The translations under genes and the position numbers were made by a program. From assembly GCF_023278185.1 (NCBI RefSeq), contig NZ_CP066356.1, forward strand, positions 8,672,001 to 8,736,000: a stretch of DNA of 64,000 bases, read 5' to 3'. Under the pieces are notes generated by a model that was not told the origin of the DNA, ran no database searches, and saw only the letters and a list, made by a program, of their open reading frames with translations. Source of the stretch: Bradyrhizobium elkanii USDA 76 (GTDB lineage Bacteria > Pseudomonadota > Alphaproteobacteria > Rhizobiales > Xanthobacteraceae). Positions 1-8,340 of the stretch are shown here, piece after piece. Each line of letters opens with the position of its first letter. Positions within the stretch are counted from its first letter, which is position 1.

Positions 1-326
1 AAGGCTTCCTCGAGCGGATCTACAACGAGTTCCGCAATGTCGGCCTCTCGCCGCAGGATCGCGCGCTGAACTATTCCGCGATGAATGCCTACAACACGCG
101 GAAGATCTTCACCGACGTCGCCAAGAAGGGCTTGCGGCTCGATACCGTCGAGGTCGACCAGAGCGTCATCTGCCGCCCGGACTCGGTTTGTCACGACGTG
201 ACTTACCGCTTCTTCAATCCGACCCAGGTCCTGACCCAGGCGCGCGAAGTCTATCAGTACACGATCGACGTGAGCGACGTGGTGCCGGTGGCGGTCGGAC
301 CGCTGCGGCAGTGGCAGGTCTATTGA
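1..326 (+). CDS. C-terminal part of a PatG-like (cyanobactin-type) maturation protease, partial
   Basis: The reading frame is open from the window edge, so only about the last 107 residues are visible; the N-terminal region, where a subtilisin domain would lie, is outside. The visible part has the pattern I associate with the C-terminal region of PatA/PatG cyanobactin proteases: an ALNYSAMNA stretch, then VICRPDSVCHDV, then a DVSDVVPVAVGPLRQW ending. In cyanobactin clusters PatG cleaves and macrocyclises a short precursor peptide. Several very small ORFs follow immediately on the same strand, which fits such a role. The family call is from memory of the motif pattern and the catalytic triad cannot be checked here; a related uncharacterised domain on another enzyme is possible. 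Confidence 0.55.
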   Translation, partial: GFLERIYNEFRNVGLSPQDRALNYSAMNAYNTRKIFTDVAKKGLRLDTVEVDQSVICRPDSVCHDVTYRFFNPTQVLTQAREVYQYTIDVSDVVPVAVGPLRQWQVY

Positions 327-362
327 CGCGATTGCTCCTCTGCGTCCGGAGGAGATCAGAAC

Positions 363-521
363 GTGGCGCGAATGCGTCACGTGGTCCAGGGGATCGACGT
401 GATGAGCGATCCCCTGGGCGACGTCCAGCGACGGCTGCCCCGGTCGGTGCCCACCTCCCGTAGTTGCCGTCAATTCAAACCGAAAGAAGGAGCTGAACAT
501 GTACGCAAGGAACGACTTTGA
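363..521 (+). CDS. possible small peptide ORF (52 aa)
   Basis: A GTG codon lies 8 bases after a strong GGAGGAG ribosome binding site at 348-354. The ORF runs 52 residues, is rich in Arg and Val, and overlaps the start of the next small gene by 23 bases. A strong hairpin (386-417) sits inside it, which argues the stretch may instead be a structured leader. No family is recognised. It is listed because the binding site is good and it belongs to a run of tiny ORFs. Confidence 0.25.
   Translation: MARMRHVVQGIDVMSDPLGDVQRRLPRSVPTSRSCRQFKPKEGAEHVRKERL
386..417 (+). other. strong intergenic stem-loop
   Basis: An 11-base-pair perfect stem, CCAGGGGATCG against CGATCCCCTGG, closes a 10-base loop. It can extend outward by a G-U and a G-C pair. 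It lies between the PatG-like gene and the first well-supported small ORF. No T-run follows, so it is not a classical intrinsic terminator; an mRNA processing, stability or attenuation element would fit its position. Confidence 0.5.
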
Positions 522-690
522 GACCTTCGGCAGCGTGCGTAGCCCGATCCAGTGTGAGGGCATCGAGCGCGGTCCGAAGCGGATTGCCGACGTGGCGACC
601 AACGGGTCGGTCAACCCGCAGGGTTGGGGAGAAATCCTCGGCGGCGTCGCGCAGGCGCTGCCGGGTGTCCTCGGCGCCTTCGGCATCTGA
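499..690 (+). CDS. small peptide (63 aa) with Gly-rich hydrophobic C-terminus, candidate RiPP-like precursor
   Basis: The ATG follows an AAGGAG ribosome binding site with normal spacing. The first 40 or so residues are charged and hydrophilic, like a leader. The end is small and hydrophobic, with GEILGGVAQALPGVLGAFGI as the last 20 residues, including a Gly-Gly pair. The layout of hydrophilic leader plus hydrophobic tail downstream of a PatG-like protein suggests a peptidase substrate or bacteriocin-like peptide. There is no Cys-rich core. No known precursor family is recognised, so function is inference from layout. Confidence 0.6.
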   Translation: MYARNDFETFGSVRSPIQCEGIERGPKRIADVATNGSVNPQGWGEILGGVAQALPGVLGAFGI

Positions 691-748
691 TCGCCAAACT
701 CGGGGCCCGGCGCTGTCGGGCCCCACCCCCACCTTCGAGGAGGCCGAC

Positions 749-928
749 ATGATGCAGAAATCCACCGCCAGGAGCCCACAGCAACAGCAGCAGAACGGTC
801 GCCGGATCGAGCCATCCGGCAAGATCGTCGTGTCGTCAGTCGTGAGCCACGCCTCGCTGATCGCCGCGATCAGCGACCGCAACCCGATCATCGCCAAACG
901 CACCACATCCGACGAAGACAAGTCCTGA
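749..928 (+). CDS. small hypothetical peptide (59 aa) with Gln run
   Basis: Two adjacent ATG codons at 749 and 752 follow a CGAGGAGG ribosome binding site with good spacing, so this start is preferred over upstream in-frame ones. Residues 11-15 are a run of five Gln. The middle section (IVVSSVVSHASLIAAIS) is hydrophobic and the tail is acidic. It lies between two other small ORFs on the same strand, consistent with one transcript. No family is recognised. Confidence 0.55.
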   Translation: MMQKSTARSPQQQQQNGRRIEPSGKIVVSSVVSHASLIAAISDRNPIIAKRTTSDEDKS

Positions 929-964
929 CGTCGTCGTCGTCACCGAACCTATGGAGCCGATGCC

Positions 965-1306
965 ATGGCAAGACCGCCCCGCAAATCCGGATCCGACAGC
1001 GCCGCCTCGCCCCCGCCGGCGGAAGCACCTTCCGCAGCGTCACGCATGGCCCAGGCGCGGCGCCCGATGGAGGCAGCTGTTGTCGCCCGTCCGAAGATCG
1101 CCACCACTCCCACTCCGCCGACAACGCCGACCTATCTGGCGCCGCCGCAGGGCCCCGGGGCTCCGCAGCAAATGCGCCATGATGGCTCACCGCATTCGGA
1201 GGAGCGGCTCAACACCGCGATGAAGATCCTGCTCGATCCCACGGCGCGCGCGCTGCCGAGCAAGGTCTATTCCGGACAGGCGCGAAACTGGACCCGCAGA
1301 CCGTAA
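965..1306 (+). CDS. Pro/Ala-rich hypothetical protein (113 aa)
   Basis: The ATG lies about 8 bases after a GGAG motif. The protein is low-complexity over residues 5-70, with many Pro, Ala and Thr, and more ordinary and basic over the last 40 residues. It is the last of the small ORFs downstream of the PatG-like gene. No domain is recognised. Low-complexity composition makes a spurious ORF possible, but the ribosome binding site and collinearity favour a real gene. Confidence 0.45.
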   Translation: MARPPRKSGSDSAASPPPAEAPSAASRMAQARRPMEAAVVARPKIATTPTPPTTPTYLAPPQGPGAPQQMRHDGSPHSEERLNTAMKILLDPTARALPSKVYSGQARNWTRRP

Positions 1307-1403
1307 TCGGCTTTGCGCGCCGAACAGGCCGCGATCCGCAACCGTGCACGCAACGGCCCGCCCGATCCGGCGGCGCGGCCGTTGCCGTTCGCCGGAGAGC
1401 AAC

Positions 1404-2090
1404 ATGAACGAGAACGGCAATCCCCCTCGCGTCAACCTGCGCCGCGCCTCCTTCACTTGTGTGGGCCTCGGCACATTCCTGTTTCTCGCGGCCGGCACGC
1501 TGCGATGGGCCGGCGCCTGGGTGTTCCTGCTCGAGATCACGATCGGCGGGCTGATCACCGAAGCCTGGCTCGCCCGGCATGATCCGGGGTTGCTGGCGGA
1601 GCGGCGCACCGCACGCGGCCAGGCCGGATGGGATCGCGTCATCACGATGATCATGCCGCTGTTGTGGCTGACATGGCTGCCGCTGATGGCGCTCGACGCA
1701 GTCCGCTACCAGACATCCATCGCGCCCTTCTGGTTGCAATGCGCCGGCGCCGCGATGATCGCGGCATCGTTCTATATCGTCTACCGGACCTACCGCGAAA
1801 ACAGCTACGCCGCGCCGGTCGTGAAGATCCAGCGCGAGCGCGGGCATGCGGCGGTGACCACCGGACCCTACGCCTATGTGCGGCATCCGATCTATGCCAG
1901 CGGCCTCCTGACCTATGTCGGCACGCCGCTGCTGCTGGGATCCTGGTATGGCCTTGCCATCGTGCCTGTGATGGCGGCGCTGCTCGGCTTGCGGTCGCTG
2001 ATGGAGGAGCGGATGCTGACCGCCGAGCTCGACGGCTATGCCGAGTATCTCGCGCGGGTGCGCTATCGCCTGGTGCCGATGGTCTGGTGA
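1404..2090 (+). CDS. isoprenylcysteine carboxyl methyltransferase (ICMT)-like integral membrane methyltransferase
   Basis: The 228-residue protein has several membrane segments: about 15-33, 39-55, 80-100 and 107-127, plus a C-terminal pair. The hallmark is the C-terminal GPYAYVRHPIYASGLL stretch with its conserved RHP, followed by an EERML motif; these form the SAM-binding part of ICMT-family enzymes. Bacterial members methylate small hydrophobic substrates or are uncharacterised; no prenylated-protein substrate is expected in a bacterium. The start at 1404 has a GGAGAG motif just upstream; an in-frame ATG at 1344 is less likely. It stands alone between the small-ORF locus and a HAD hydrolase. 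Confidence 0.8.
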   Translation: MNENGNPPRVNLRRASFTCVGLGTFLFLAAGTLRWAGAWVFLLEITIGGLITEAWLARHDPGLLAERRTARGQAGWDRVITMIMPLLWLTWLPLMALDAVRYQTSIAPFWLQCAGAAMIAASFYIVYRTYRENSYAAPVVKIQRERGHAAVTTGPYAYVRHPIYASGLLTYVGTPLLLGSWYGLAIVPVMAALLGLRSLMEERMLTAELDGYAEYLARVRYRLVPMVW

Positions 2091-2245
2091 GCTGGTTCCG
2101 CGTGGCGGATTTTTGCCGCGAACTGGCGGCTTGCCTGATCGGCGGCAATTCCAATAAAGAAGGCTGGACGCGCGTTTCCCTGTTGTCCTGCAATCGGCCG
2201 GACGATCCGAGGCGAAGCCGCCGCTTTGCAACGGGCAGGACTTTG

Positions 2246-2878
2246 ATGATTGAGGCAGTGATCTGGGATTTCGGCGGCGTGTTGACCACCTCGCCGTTCG
2301 AGGCGTTCGCGCGCTATGAGATCGAGCGCGGCCTGCCGATCGACATCATTCGCCGCACCAACGCTGCCAATCATCTCGAGAACGCCTGGGCCAAGTTCGA
2401 GCGCGCCGAGATCGATATCGACGCATTCGACGTGCTGTTCGCGACGGAATCGAAGGCGCTCGGCGCCGAGGTGCGCGGCAAGGACGTGCTGCCGCTGCTC
2501 TCCGGCGACCTCCGCCCCGAGATGGTCGAGGCGCTGAAGCGCATCAAGGCGAAATTCAAGACCGGCTGCATCACCAACAATCTGCCGGCGAATGCGATCG
2601 GCAGCCGCAGCGGACGTACGCTCTATGTCGCCGAGGTGATGGCGCTGTTCGACCACGTCATCGAGTCCGCGAAGATCGGCCTGCGCAAGCCCGACCCGCG
2701 CATCTACCAGATGATGGTGGAGACGCTGCAGGTGAACCCGAAGAACTGCGTCTATCTCGACGATCTCGGCGTCAATTTGAAGCCGGCGCGCGAGATGGGC
2801 ATAACCACGATCAAGGTCGCGAATGCCGCGCAGGCGATCGGCGAGCTTGAAGCCGCGACCGGCCTCACGCTGAGGTGA
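2246..2878 (+). CDS. HAD-IA family hydrolase
   Basis: This 210-residue haloacid dehalogenase superfamily protein has motif I as WDFGGVLT at the N-terminus (nucleophile Asp), motif II around ITNN, motif III as the Lys in IGLRKPDPRIY, and motif IV as YLDDLGVN. The DFGGV form lacks the second Asp typical of phosphatases, a variant seen in the HAD-IA branch that includes YihX-like proteins and the N-terminal domain of mammalian epoxide hydrolase. The cap is a short helical insertion after motif I. Substrate is unknown. The start is the first ATG that leaves motif I at residues 6-13. Confidence 0.85.
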   Translation: MIEAVIWDFGGVLTTSPFEAFARYEIERGLPIDIIRRTNAANHLENAWAKFERAEIDIDAFDVLFATESKALGAEVRGKDVLPLLSGDLRPEMVEALKRIKAKFKTGCITNNLPANAIGSRSGRTLYVAEVMALFDHVIESAKIGLRKPDPRIYQMMVETLQVNPKNCVYLDDLGVNLKPAREMGITTIKVANAAQAIGELEAATGLTLR

Positions 2879-3037
2879 AGCGGGTTACGCAGCCGGCACG
2901 ACCAGATGCAGCTTTGCATGGCGCATGCGTATCTGGACTGCCTGAAGTAGGCGATCGACCAGAAGATCGTTGGCCCGCAGCGCAAGGAATTCGTCGAGAG
3001 CTGCGCGGGTTGACGGTAGCCGGGCTACGAGACTGTT

Positions 3038-3165
3038 CTCCTTCCCCCTGAAAGGGGGAAGGTCGGGATGGGGGTCAGCCGCAGACACCAGTGTTAATGG
3101 AGAGAGTAGATCCCCACCCGCTTTGCTCTGGCGAGCAAAGCGACCTCCCCTTTTCAAGGGGAGGT
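3038..3165 (+). repeat. intergenic palindromic repeat, family A copy 1
   Basis: This roughly 128-base element contains three hairpins: CCTTCCCCCT/AGGGGGAAGG, GCTTTGCTC/GAGCAAAGC and ACCTCCCCTT/AAGGGGAGGT. A nearly identical copy of the same length is at 21273-21400. It fills most of the 2879-3335 gap between the HAD hydrolase and the MoxR ATPase, in which no gene is seen. Confidence 0.85.
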
Positions 3166-3335
3166 TCGAACCACACGCTAACAACTGTATTTGCGCTTGG
3201 CGGAAATACCCCGGAACCCTTGCGCTAACGCCAGCCTTTAGCCCTCATGCCTTTGCGGGCCAAACGAGCCTTGTGCTTTGCCCGCAACGGGCGCAGAACA
3301 GGTCCGAGTTCAAGGTAAATTCGGAGCTGATCCTC

Positions 3336-4283
3336 GTGGCTGACACCAGGCCCACCGCCTCGATCGAGACCGTGGAAAGCGGCCTCGCCGCGCAAGGCTA
3401 TATTGCGAGCCGGCAGATCGCGACCGCGGTCTATCTGTCGCAGCAGATCGAGAAGCCGATCCTGGTCGAGGGCCCTGCCGGCGTCGGCAAGACCGAGCTG
3501 GCGAAGGCGATCGCCGCCTGGCGCGGCATGAAGATGATCCGCCTGCAATGCTATGAGGGCCTCGACGAGGCCAAGGCGCTGTATGAGTGGAAATACGCCA
3601 AGCAGCTGCTCTACACCCAGATCCTGAAGGACAAGCTCGGTGAGGTGCTCGGCGGCGCGCAGTCGCTGGCCGCGGCGCTCGACCAGCTCCACACCTTCGG
3701 CGACGTGTTCTTCTCCAAGGAATTCGTCGAGCCGCGGCCGCTGTTGCAGGCGCTGGAGCAGCCCGCCGGCTGCGTGCTGCTGATCGACGAGATCGACAAG
3801 TCGGATGCCGAATTCGAATCGCTGCTGCTGGAAATCCTCTCGGACTTCCAGGTCACGATCCCCGAGCTCGGCACCGTCTCCGCAGTGGCGCCGCCGACCG
3901 TGATCCTGACCTCGAACAGCGAGCGCGATCTTGGCGACGCCTTGAAGCGGCGCTGCCTGCATCTGCACATCGGCTTCCCCGAGCAGAAGCTGGAGGAGCG
4001 CATCGTCGAGAGCCGGGTGCCCGGCATCTCGCAGACCCTGCGCAAGCAGATGGTCGGCTTCATCCACGAGATCCGCTCGCTGGACCTGAAGAAGCTGCCC
4101 TCGGTCAGCGAGGCGATCGACTGGGCGCGCGTGCTGGTGCTGCTGCAGGCCAGCGAGCTCGACCACGAGATCGTCAAGGACACGCTCAACGTGCTGCTGA
4201 AATACGAGGCCGATATCGAGGCCGCGACGCCGCAGATTTCGTCCTTCATCGCCAAGGCGTCGCGCCAGGGCGTGTTCAGCTAA
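3336..4283 (+). CDS. MoxR/CoxD-like AAA+ ATPase
   Basis: This 315-residue AAA+ protein has a Walker A GPAGVGKTE near residue 45, a Walker B VLLIDEIDK near residue 150 and a sensor-1 region ILTSNSERDL followed by an arginine-rich KRRC segment. The MoxR/CoxD group works as a chaperone with a VWA-domain partner to insert metal cofactors or remodel enzymes, and the next gene at 4509 encodes just such a VWA protein. The GTG start at 3336 has a GGAG site upstream and gives the usual family length; the frame extends further upstream without coding character, through the palindromic repeat. Confidence 0.85.
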   Translation: MADTRPTASIETVESGLAAQGYIASRQIATAVYLSQQIEKPILVEGPAGVGKTELAKAIAAWRGMKMIRLQCYEGLDEAKALYEWKYAKQLLYTQILKDKLGEVLGGAQSLAAALDQLHTFGDVFFSKEFVEPRPLLQALEQPAGCVLLIDEIDKSDAEFESLLLEILSDFQVTIPELGTVSAVAPPTVILTSNSERDLGDALKRRCLHLHIGFPEQKLEERIVESRVPGISQTLRKQMVGFIHEIRSLDLKKLPSVSEAIDWARVLVLLQASELDHEIVKDTLNVLLKYEADIEAATPQISSFIAKASRQGVFS

Positions 4284-4327
4284 AGCATGATGCGATTGGT
4301 TCGAACCATAGCCGAGAGCGAGCAGCG

Positions 4328-4451
4328 CCCCCTCTCCCGCTTGCGGGGGAGGGCTGGGGTGGGGGTTTCACCGCGAGTCATTTCGCGGAGAGAGCCCCCA
4401 CCCGTATCGCATCTTTCGATGCGATACGACCTCCCCCGCAAGCGGGAGAGG
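4328..4451 (+). repeat. intergenic palindromic repeat, family B copy 1
   Basis: The outer arms, beginning CCCCTCTCCCGCTTGCGGGG, are mirrored by CCCCCGCAAGCGGGAGAGG at the far end. An inner hairpin, GTATCGCATC/GATGCGATAC, surrounds TTTC. A related copy is at 8155-8299. It lies between the MoxR and VWA genes, where it could form a stable mRNA structure separating the two cistrons. Confidence 0.85.
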
Positions 4452-4508
4452 TACAGCGAGCCTGCCGCCAGATCGACTGAACATCACTTTTTCTACCGAT
4501 AGATCACC

Positions 4509-5885
4509 ATGCGCGAGAACCTGCATCGCTTCTTTCGTGCGGCGCGGGGGGCCGGGGTCCGGGTCTCGCCCGCCGAAAGCATCGATGCGATGCGGGCGGT
4601 CGCCCAGGTCGGCTTTGCCGATCGCGACATCCTGCGCGACACCTTCCTGCTGACGCTTGCCAAGACGCAGGACGAGAAGCGCGCGCTCGGCGAATGCTTC
4701 GATCTGTTCTTCAGCCAGCCCGAGCCGCAGCAGGAGAACGCCGAGCAGAGCAAGACCGACGACGGCAGCGAATCCGGCGCCAACCCATCGGCCGACGAGC
4801 ATGGCGACGCGTCGGGCGGCTCCGCCAACGAGACTATCGGGCCGCTGGCGCAGATGCTGCTGTCGCAGGATCGCTCTGCGATATCGAGCGCGATCGCCAA
4901 CGCCTCCGGCGCCGCCTCGCTGCCGGATATCCGCTACTTCACCCAGCGCGGCATCTTCCAGACCCGCATCCTCGATGCGATGGGCATCCAGCGCCTGCGC
5001 GACGACATCGACGACCTGACCGCGCGCAATCCCGCGCTCGCCGAACGGCTGCAGGAGGCGCTCAACGGCCTGCGCGGCACCGTTCGCGATGCGGTCTCGC
5101 AAGCCCTGCTGCTGTACGGGCGCGAGGAAGCGGAGAATTTGCGCAACGAGATCCTGCGCAACGCGCCGCTGGCACGGATCGAGCCGCGGCAGGTCGAGCA
5201 GATGCGCACGCTGATCCGCCAGATCGCGCGCCGGCTGCGCGAGCGCTATTCCAAGCCGCGCAAGCGCCAGCGCCGCGGCCATCTCGATGTCCGCCGCACG
5301 CTGCGCCGCAACGCGGCCTGGGGCGGCGTCCCCTTCCTCACCGCGTGGAAGCGCAAGCATCGCGACCGGCCGAAGATTGTCGCGCTGTGCGACGTCTCGG
5401 GCTCGGTCGCCCGCGTCTCGGACTTCTTCCTGCTCCTGATCCACAGCCTGCACGAGGTGGTGGACGACGTCCGCTCGTTCGCCTTCTCGGGCCACCTGAT
5501 CGAGGTCAGCGACATCCTGGAATCGAAATCGCCGGAAGAGGCGATGAAGGAGATCATGTCCAAGGTCGGCTTCGGTTCGTCCGACTACGGCAATTCCTTC
5601 GCCGATTTTGAGGACAACTGGATGAGCGCGATCACGCCGCAGACCACGGTGATCGTGCTCGGCGACGCCCGCAGCAACAATCTCGATCCGCGCGCCGACA
5701 TCCTGCGCCGTATCGGCGAGCGCTCCAAGCGGCTGGTCTGGCTCAACCCCGAAGGCCGCATGGTCTGGGGTTTTGGCGATTCCGAGATGCCGCGCTACGC
5801 GACCTTCTGCAGCGTGGTGCGGCAATGCGCGACCGCGCAGCAGCTCGAGCGCGCCGTGTCGGATATCGTCGCGACGTATCAGTAG
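4509..5885 (+). CDS. CoxE-like VWA domain protein
   Basis: This 458-residue protein belongs to the CoxE family. An N-terminal helical region (to about residue 70, GVRVSPAESIDAMRA near the start) precedes an acidic low-complexity linker around residues 75-110. A C-terminal VWA domain carries the metal-binding DVSGSV motif near residue 297. CoxD/CoxE pairs assist cofactor maturation of the molybdenum enzyme CO dehydrogenase in Oligotropha; related pairs serve other enzymes. The partner ATPase is the preceding gene. A molybdenum hydroxylase operon lies 2.5 kb downstream on the other strand; a functional link is only suggested. Confidence 0.85.
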   Translation: MRENLHRFFRAARGAGVRVSPAESIDAMRAVAQVGFADRDILRDTFLLTLAKTQDEKRALGECFDLFFSQPEPQQENAEQSKTDDGSESGANPSADEHGDASGGSANETIGPLAQMLLSQDRSAISSAIANASGAASLPDIRYFTQRGIFQTRILDAMGIQRLRDDIDDLTARNPALAERLQEALNGLRGTVRDAVSQALLLYGREEAENLRNEILRNAPLARIEPRQVEQMRTLIRQIARRLRERYSKPRKRQRRGHLDVRRTLRRNAAWGGVPFLTAWKRKHRDRPKIVALCDVSGSVARVSDFFLLLIHSLHEVVDDVRSFAFSGHLIEVSDILESKSPEEAMKEIMSKVGFGSSDYGNSFADFEDNWMSAITPQTTVIVLGDARSNNLDPRADILRRIGERSKRLVWLNPEGRMVWGFGDSEMPRYATFCSVVRQCATAQQLERAVSDIVATYQ

Positions 5886-5900
5886 GTCGCCGGCCGCGCT

Positions 5901-6428
5901 TTAGATGGCAAGCGTCTCGCCGTGGAACAGCCACCCGACGAACGCCGCCAATGTCAGCGCGATCGAGGCGAAGATGCCGACCAGCTTGATCGTCGTGATC
6001 GCCTTCAGGATCGAGACCGACCGCGCCGCCGCATGCGGGTCGCCGTGCAGCAGCAGCCATGCCAGGAGACAATCCTCGATCAAATCGCTGAGCAGGTACA
6101 CCGCCGGCACGACCAGGCCGAGCCACGCCGCGGACGGGTAGATCCGGCTGAGCCAGTGCGATGACGCCGCGCCCATCGCGCCCGCCAGCGCCAGCATGAC
6201 GATCAGATCGAGCGGAAACAGGATCGGAAACACATACTTCATCCGCAGATCCGACTGCACCAGTTCGCCAAGCTGGTCGCCGGTGTAGCTCAGCGTCTTC
6301 TCCGGAAAGCGGGTGCGGAACCTGCTTGCGAACACGCGATCGGAATAGCTGCCGACCCACCAGAATAGCCCGAACGCCGCCACCACAAGTCCTGAGAGAA
6401 TGGCCGTCACGAGAGCTTGCGGGCTCAT
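5901..6428 (-). CDS. four-TM membrane protein, unknown function
   Basis: The 175-residue protein has four hydrophobic segments, at about residues 5-25, 64-90, 98-125 and 145-170, with a short soluble loop containing FRTRFPEKTLSYTGDQLGE between the first two. The start with MSPQAL follows an AGGAACAGG-like site on the minus strand; the frame extends upstream without obvious coding character. It converges on the CoxE-like gene, with stop codons 15 bases apart. No family recognised. Confidence 0.65.
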   Translation of the reverse strand: MSPQALVTAILSGLVVAAFGLFWWVGSYSDRVFASRFRTRFPEKTLSYTGDQLGELVQSDLRMKYVFPILFPLDLIVMLALAGAMGAASSHWLSRIYPSAAWLGLVVPAVYLLSDLIEDCLLAWLLLHGDPHAAARSVSILKAITTIKLVGIFASIALTLAAFVGWLFHGETLAI

Positions 6429-6891
6429 GCCGACCTGTTCCTGCTGTTGTCGAGGAAGCTGCGGGAGGCAGCAGGAAAGATGATCGCGTGCACCGCGGAG
6501 TCCCTGAAAGGGAGAAAATGTCGACGCATATAGCAATGATCGACAAGCAGATTTCCATCTTTTCCGAAGTGTTGCAATTGAATTCTGGGAGCGCCATTGG
6601 CGATCGACTCAAGACACCGCGAACGCGATTGGGTCTCTCACGGAAACTCCGTCATGGCCGGGCATCGACGAGCTCAAGCGACGCCGTCCTTGGCGCAGCT
6701 TTGGCCGGCCGTGGCGAGATTCAATTCGATCCAGAGGCAGGCAACGCCGGCGCGCATCGCGCTTCGGCGACCCGGCACCACCGGCGGTCACGCCGCCGCC
6801 ACATAACCGTCTTCAATTGGAGATTGAATTTTCACCGCATTCTGCCGTACATAGAGGCCGCGAATTTTCACGGCGGCCGCGAGGGCAACGG
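6429..6891. other. intergenic region without recognised gene
   Basis: This 463-base spacer lies between two divergent genes. Open frames inside are short, lack convincing ribosome binding sites and have no recognisable domains. It should hold the promoters of the membrane protein gene (minus) and the DUF2235 gene (plus). The part near 6800-6870 is less GC-rich, as expected for a promoter. No specific operator is visible. Confidence 0.5.
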
Positions 6892-8112
6892 ATGCCGAAG
6901 GATATTGTGATTTGCTGCGACGGCACCGGCAACGAGATCGGTGACAATATTTCCAACGTGCTGAAGCTGTTCCGCGTCGCCGACAAGAATGACCGGCAGC
7001 GGATCTACTATCATCCCGGCCTCGGCACCATCGGCCTGCAAAACGCCTGGGGCCGCTTCAAGCAGCAGATGCGCGGCTTGTTCGGGCTGGCCTTCGGCGC
7101 CGGTCTCGACCAGGACACGCTCGGCGCCTACCTGTTCCTGTGCCGAACCTGGGAGCCCGGTGACCGGGTCTGGATGTTCGGCTTCAGCCGCGGTGCCTAC
7201 ACGGTGCGCGTGCTCGCGGCCTTCGTCCACGCGATGGGCCTTCTGCCGGTCGACCAGCTCGACCTCGCGAGCTACGCCTTCGGCACCTACAAGAAAGCCA
7301 GCTCTGACGCCCAGAAGTCCGATGGCACGTTCGACTATGCTCCGTTGAAGGAAGCCTGGCATTTCAGCCAGATTGCCGGCGGCCGCAACATTGACATCGA
7401 GTTCGTCGGGGTCTGGGACACGGTGGCCTCGATCATCGTGCCGCGGCAGGACAACTTCCTGTTCGACCTGCAGACGCTGCTGTTCACCCGGACCAATTCC
7501 AGCGTCAAACGGTTCCGCCAGGCGATCGCGATCGACGAGCGCAGGCGCATGTTCCGACTTAATCGCTGGATCGAGCCGCAAAAATTCCGCTCGGATCCAT
7601 TCGATCCGGCAACGGAGGTGGAGCAGGACATCCGCCAGGTCTGGTTTGCCGGCGTGCATTCCGACGTCGGCGGCGGCTATCCGGAAGACCAGAGCGGACC
7701 GTCAAAGTTTCCGCTGATCTGGATGCTCGAACAGGCCAAGGCGGCCGGGCTGCAGATGGATCAGGCGCTGATCGATCATCTCGCCTGGGGGATGCCGTTG
7801 CCGCCGCACAAGCACGACTATGTGCCGCCGAGCGCGACCGGTCCGCTGCACAATTCGCTGACCGCCGCCTGGGAAATCCTGGAATGGATTCCGAAGAGCG
7901 ACAAATGGAAGGAATGGCCGGAGCGGAAATCCTTCCTCGGCTTCTATCTGCCGCGCGGCGAACCGCGGCCGATTGCGGACGGCGCGACCATCCATGCCTC
8001 GGTGCTGGAGCGCATGGAGAAGGATCCTGCCTACAAGCCGATCAATATGCCGAAGACCTACAACGTCGAGCCAATGACGCCGCCCCCGGCGCCACCCGCC
8101 CCGACGGCCTGA
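6892..8112 (+). CDS. DUF2235 domain protein (Tle1-like alpha/beta hydrolase fold)
   Basis: The 406-residue protein begins with VICCDGTGNEIG and carries the nucleophile elbow GFSRGAY near residue 100, both hallmarks of the DUF2235 family. Members with the GxSxG serine include type VI secretion phospholipase effectors (Tle1), but most stand-alone bacterial copies are uncharacterised. Further family features are DTVAS near residue 180 and the GVHSDVGGGY stretch near residue 255. No VgrG, PAAR or immunity gene is nearby, so an effector role is not supported. The start places the CDGTGN motif at the N-terminus as in the family. Confidence 0.85.
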   Translation: MPKDIVICCDGTGNEIGDNISNVLKLFRVADKNDRQRIYYHPGLGTIGLQNAWGRFKQQMRGLFGLAFGAGLDQDTLGAYLFLCRTWEPGDRVWMFGFSRGAYTVRVLAAFVHAMGLLPVDQLDLASYAFGTYKKASSDAQKSDGTFDYAPLKEAWHFSQIAGGRNIDIEFVGVWDTVASIIVPRQDNFLFDLQTLLFTRTNSSVKRFRQAIAIDERRRMFRLNRWIEPQKFRSDPFDPATEVEQDIRQVWFAGVHSDVGGGYPEDQSGPSKFPLIWMLEQAKAAGLQMDQALIDHLAWGMPLPPHKHDYVPPSATGPLHNSLTAAWEILEWIPKSDKWKEWPERKSFLGFYLPRGEPRPIADGATIHASVLERMEKDPAYKPINMPKTYNVEPMTPPPAPPAPTA

Positions 8113-8154
8113 CAGCGTTAGAGAATGATTTAGCAACCGAGAAGGCAGCCTGCT

Positions 8155-8299
8155 CCCTCTCCCGCTTGCGGGGGAGGGTTGGGGTGGGGGTATCACCGCG
8201 AGTCACATCGAGGAAAGAGCCCCCACCCGCATCGCATCTTCGATGCGATGCGACCTAAGAGCGAGCTTCGCTCGTCTCGACCCCGCAAACGGGAGAGGT
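8155..8299 (+). repeat. intergenic palindromic repeat, family B copy 2
   Basis: This matches the element at 4328-4451 in the outer CCCTCTCCCGCTTGCGGGG arm and the central GGGGTGGGGG...CCCCCACCC part, and in the inner palindrome around GCATCGCATC/GATGCGATGC. It differs by about 25 extra bases (8257-8282), themselves a small palindrome, GAGCGAGC/GCTCGTC-like. It lies between the convergent DUF2235 and molybdenum hydroxylase genes. Confidence 0.85.
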
Positions 8300-8340
8300 G
8301 CAACGAGTTTGCGGTGAGATCAATCCAAATCAGTTTCATT

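Noticed and set aside
6892..8112. Type VI secretion phospholipase effector
   Set aside because: The DUF2235 domain and GxSxG are present but there is no VgrG, PAAR, adaptor or immunity gene nearby.
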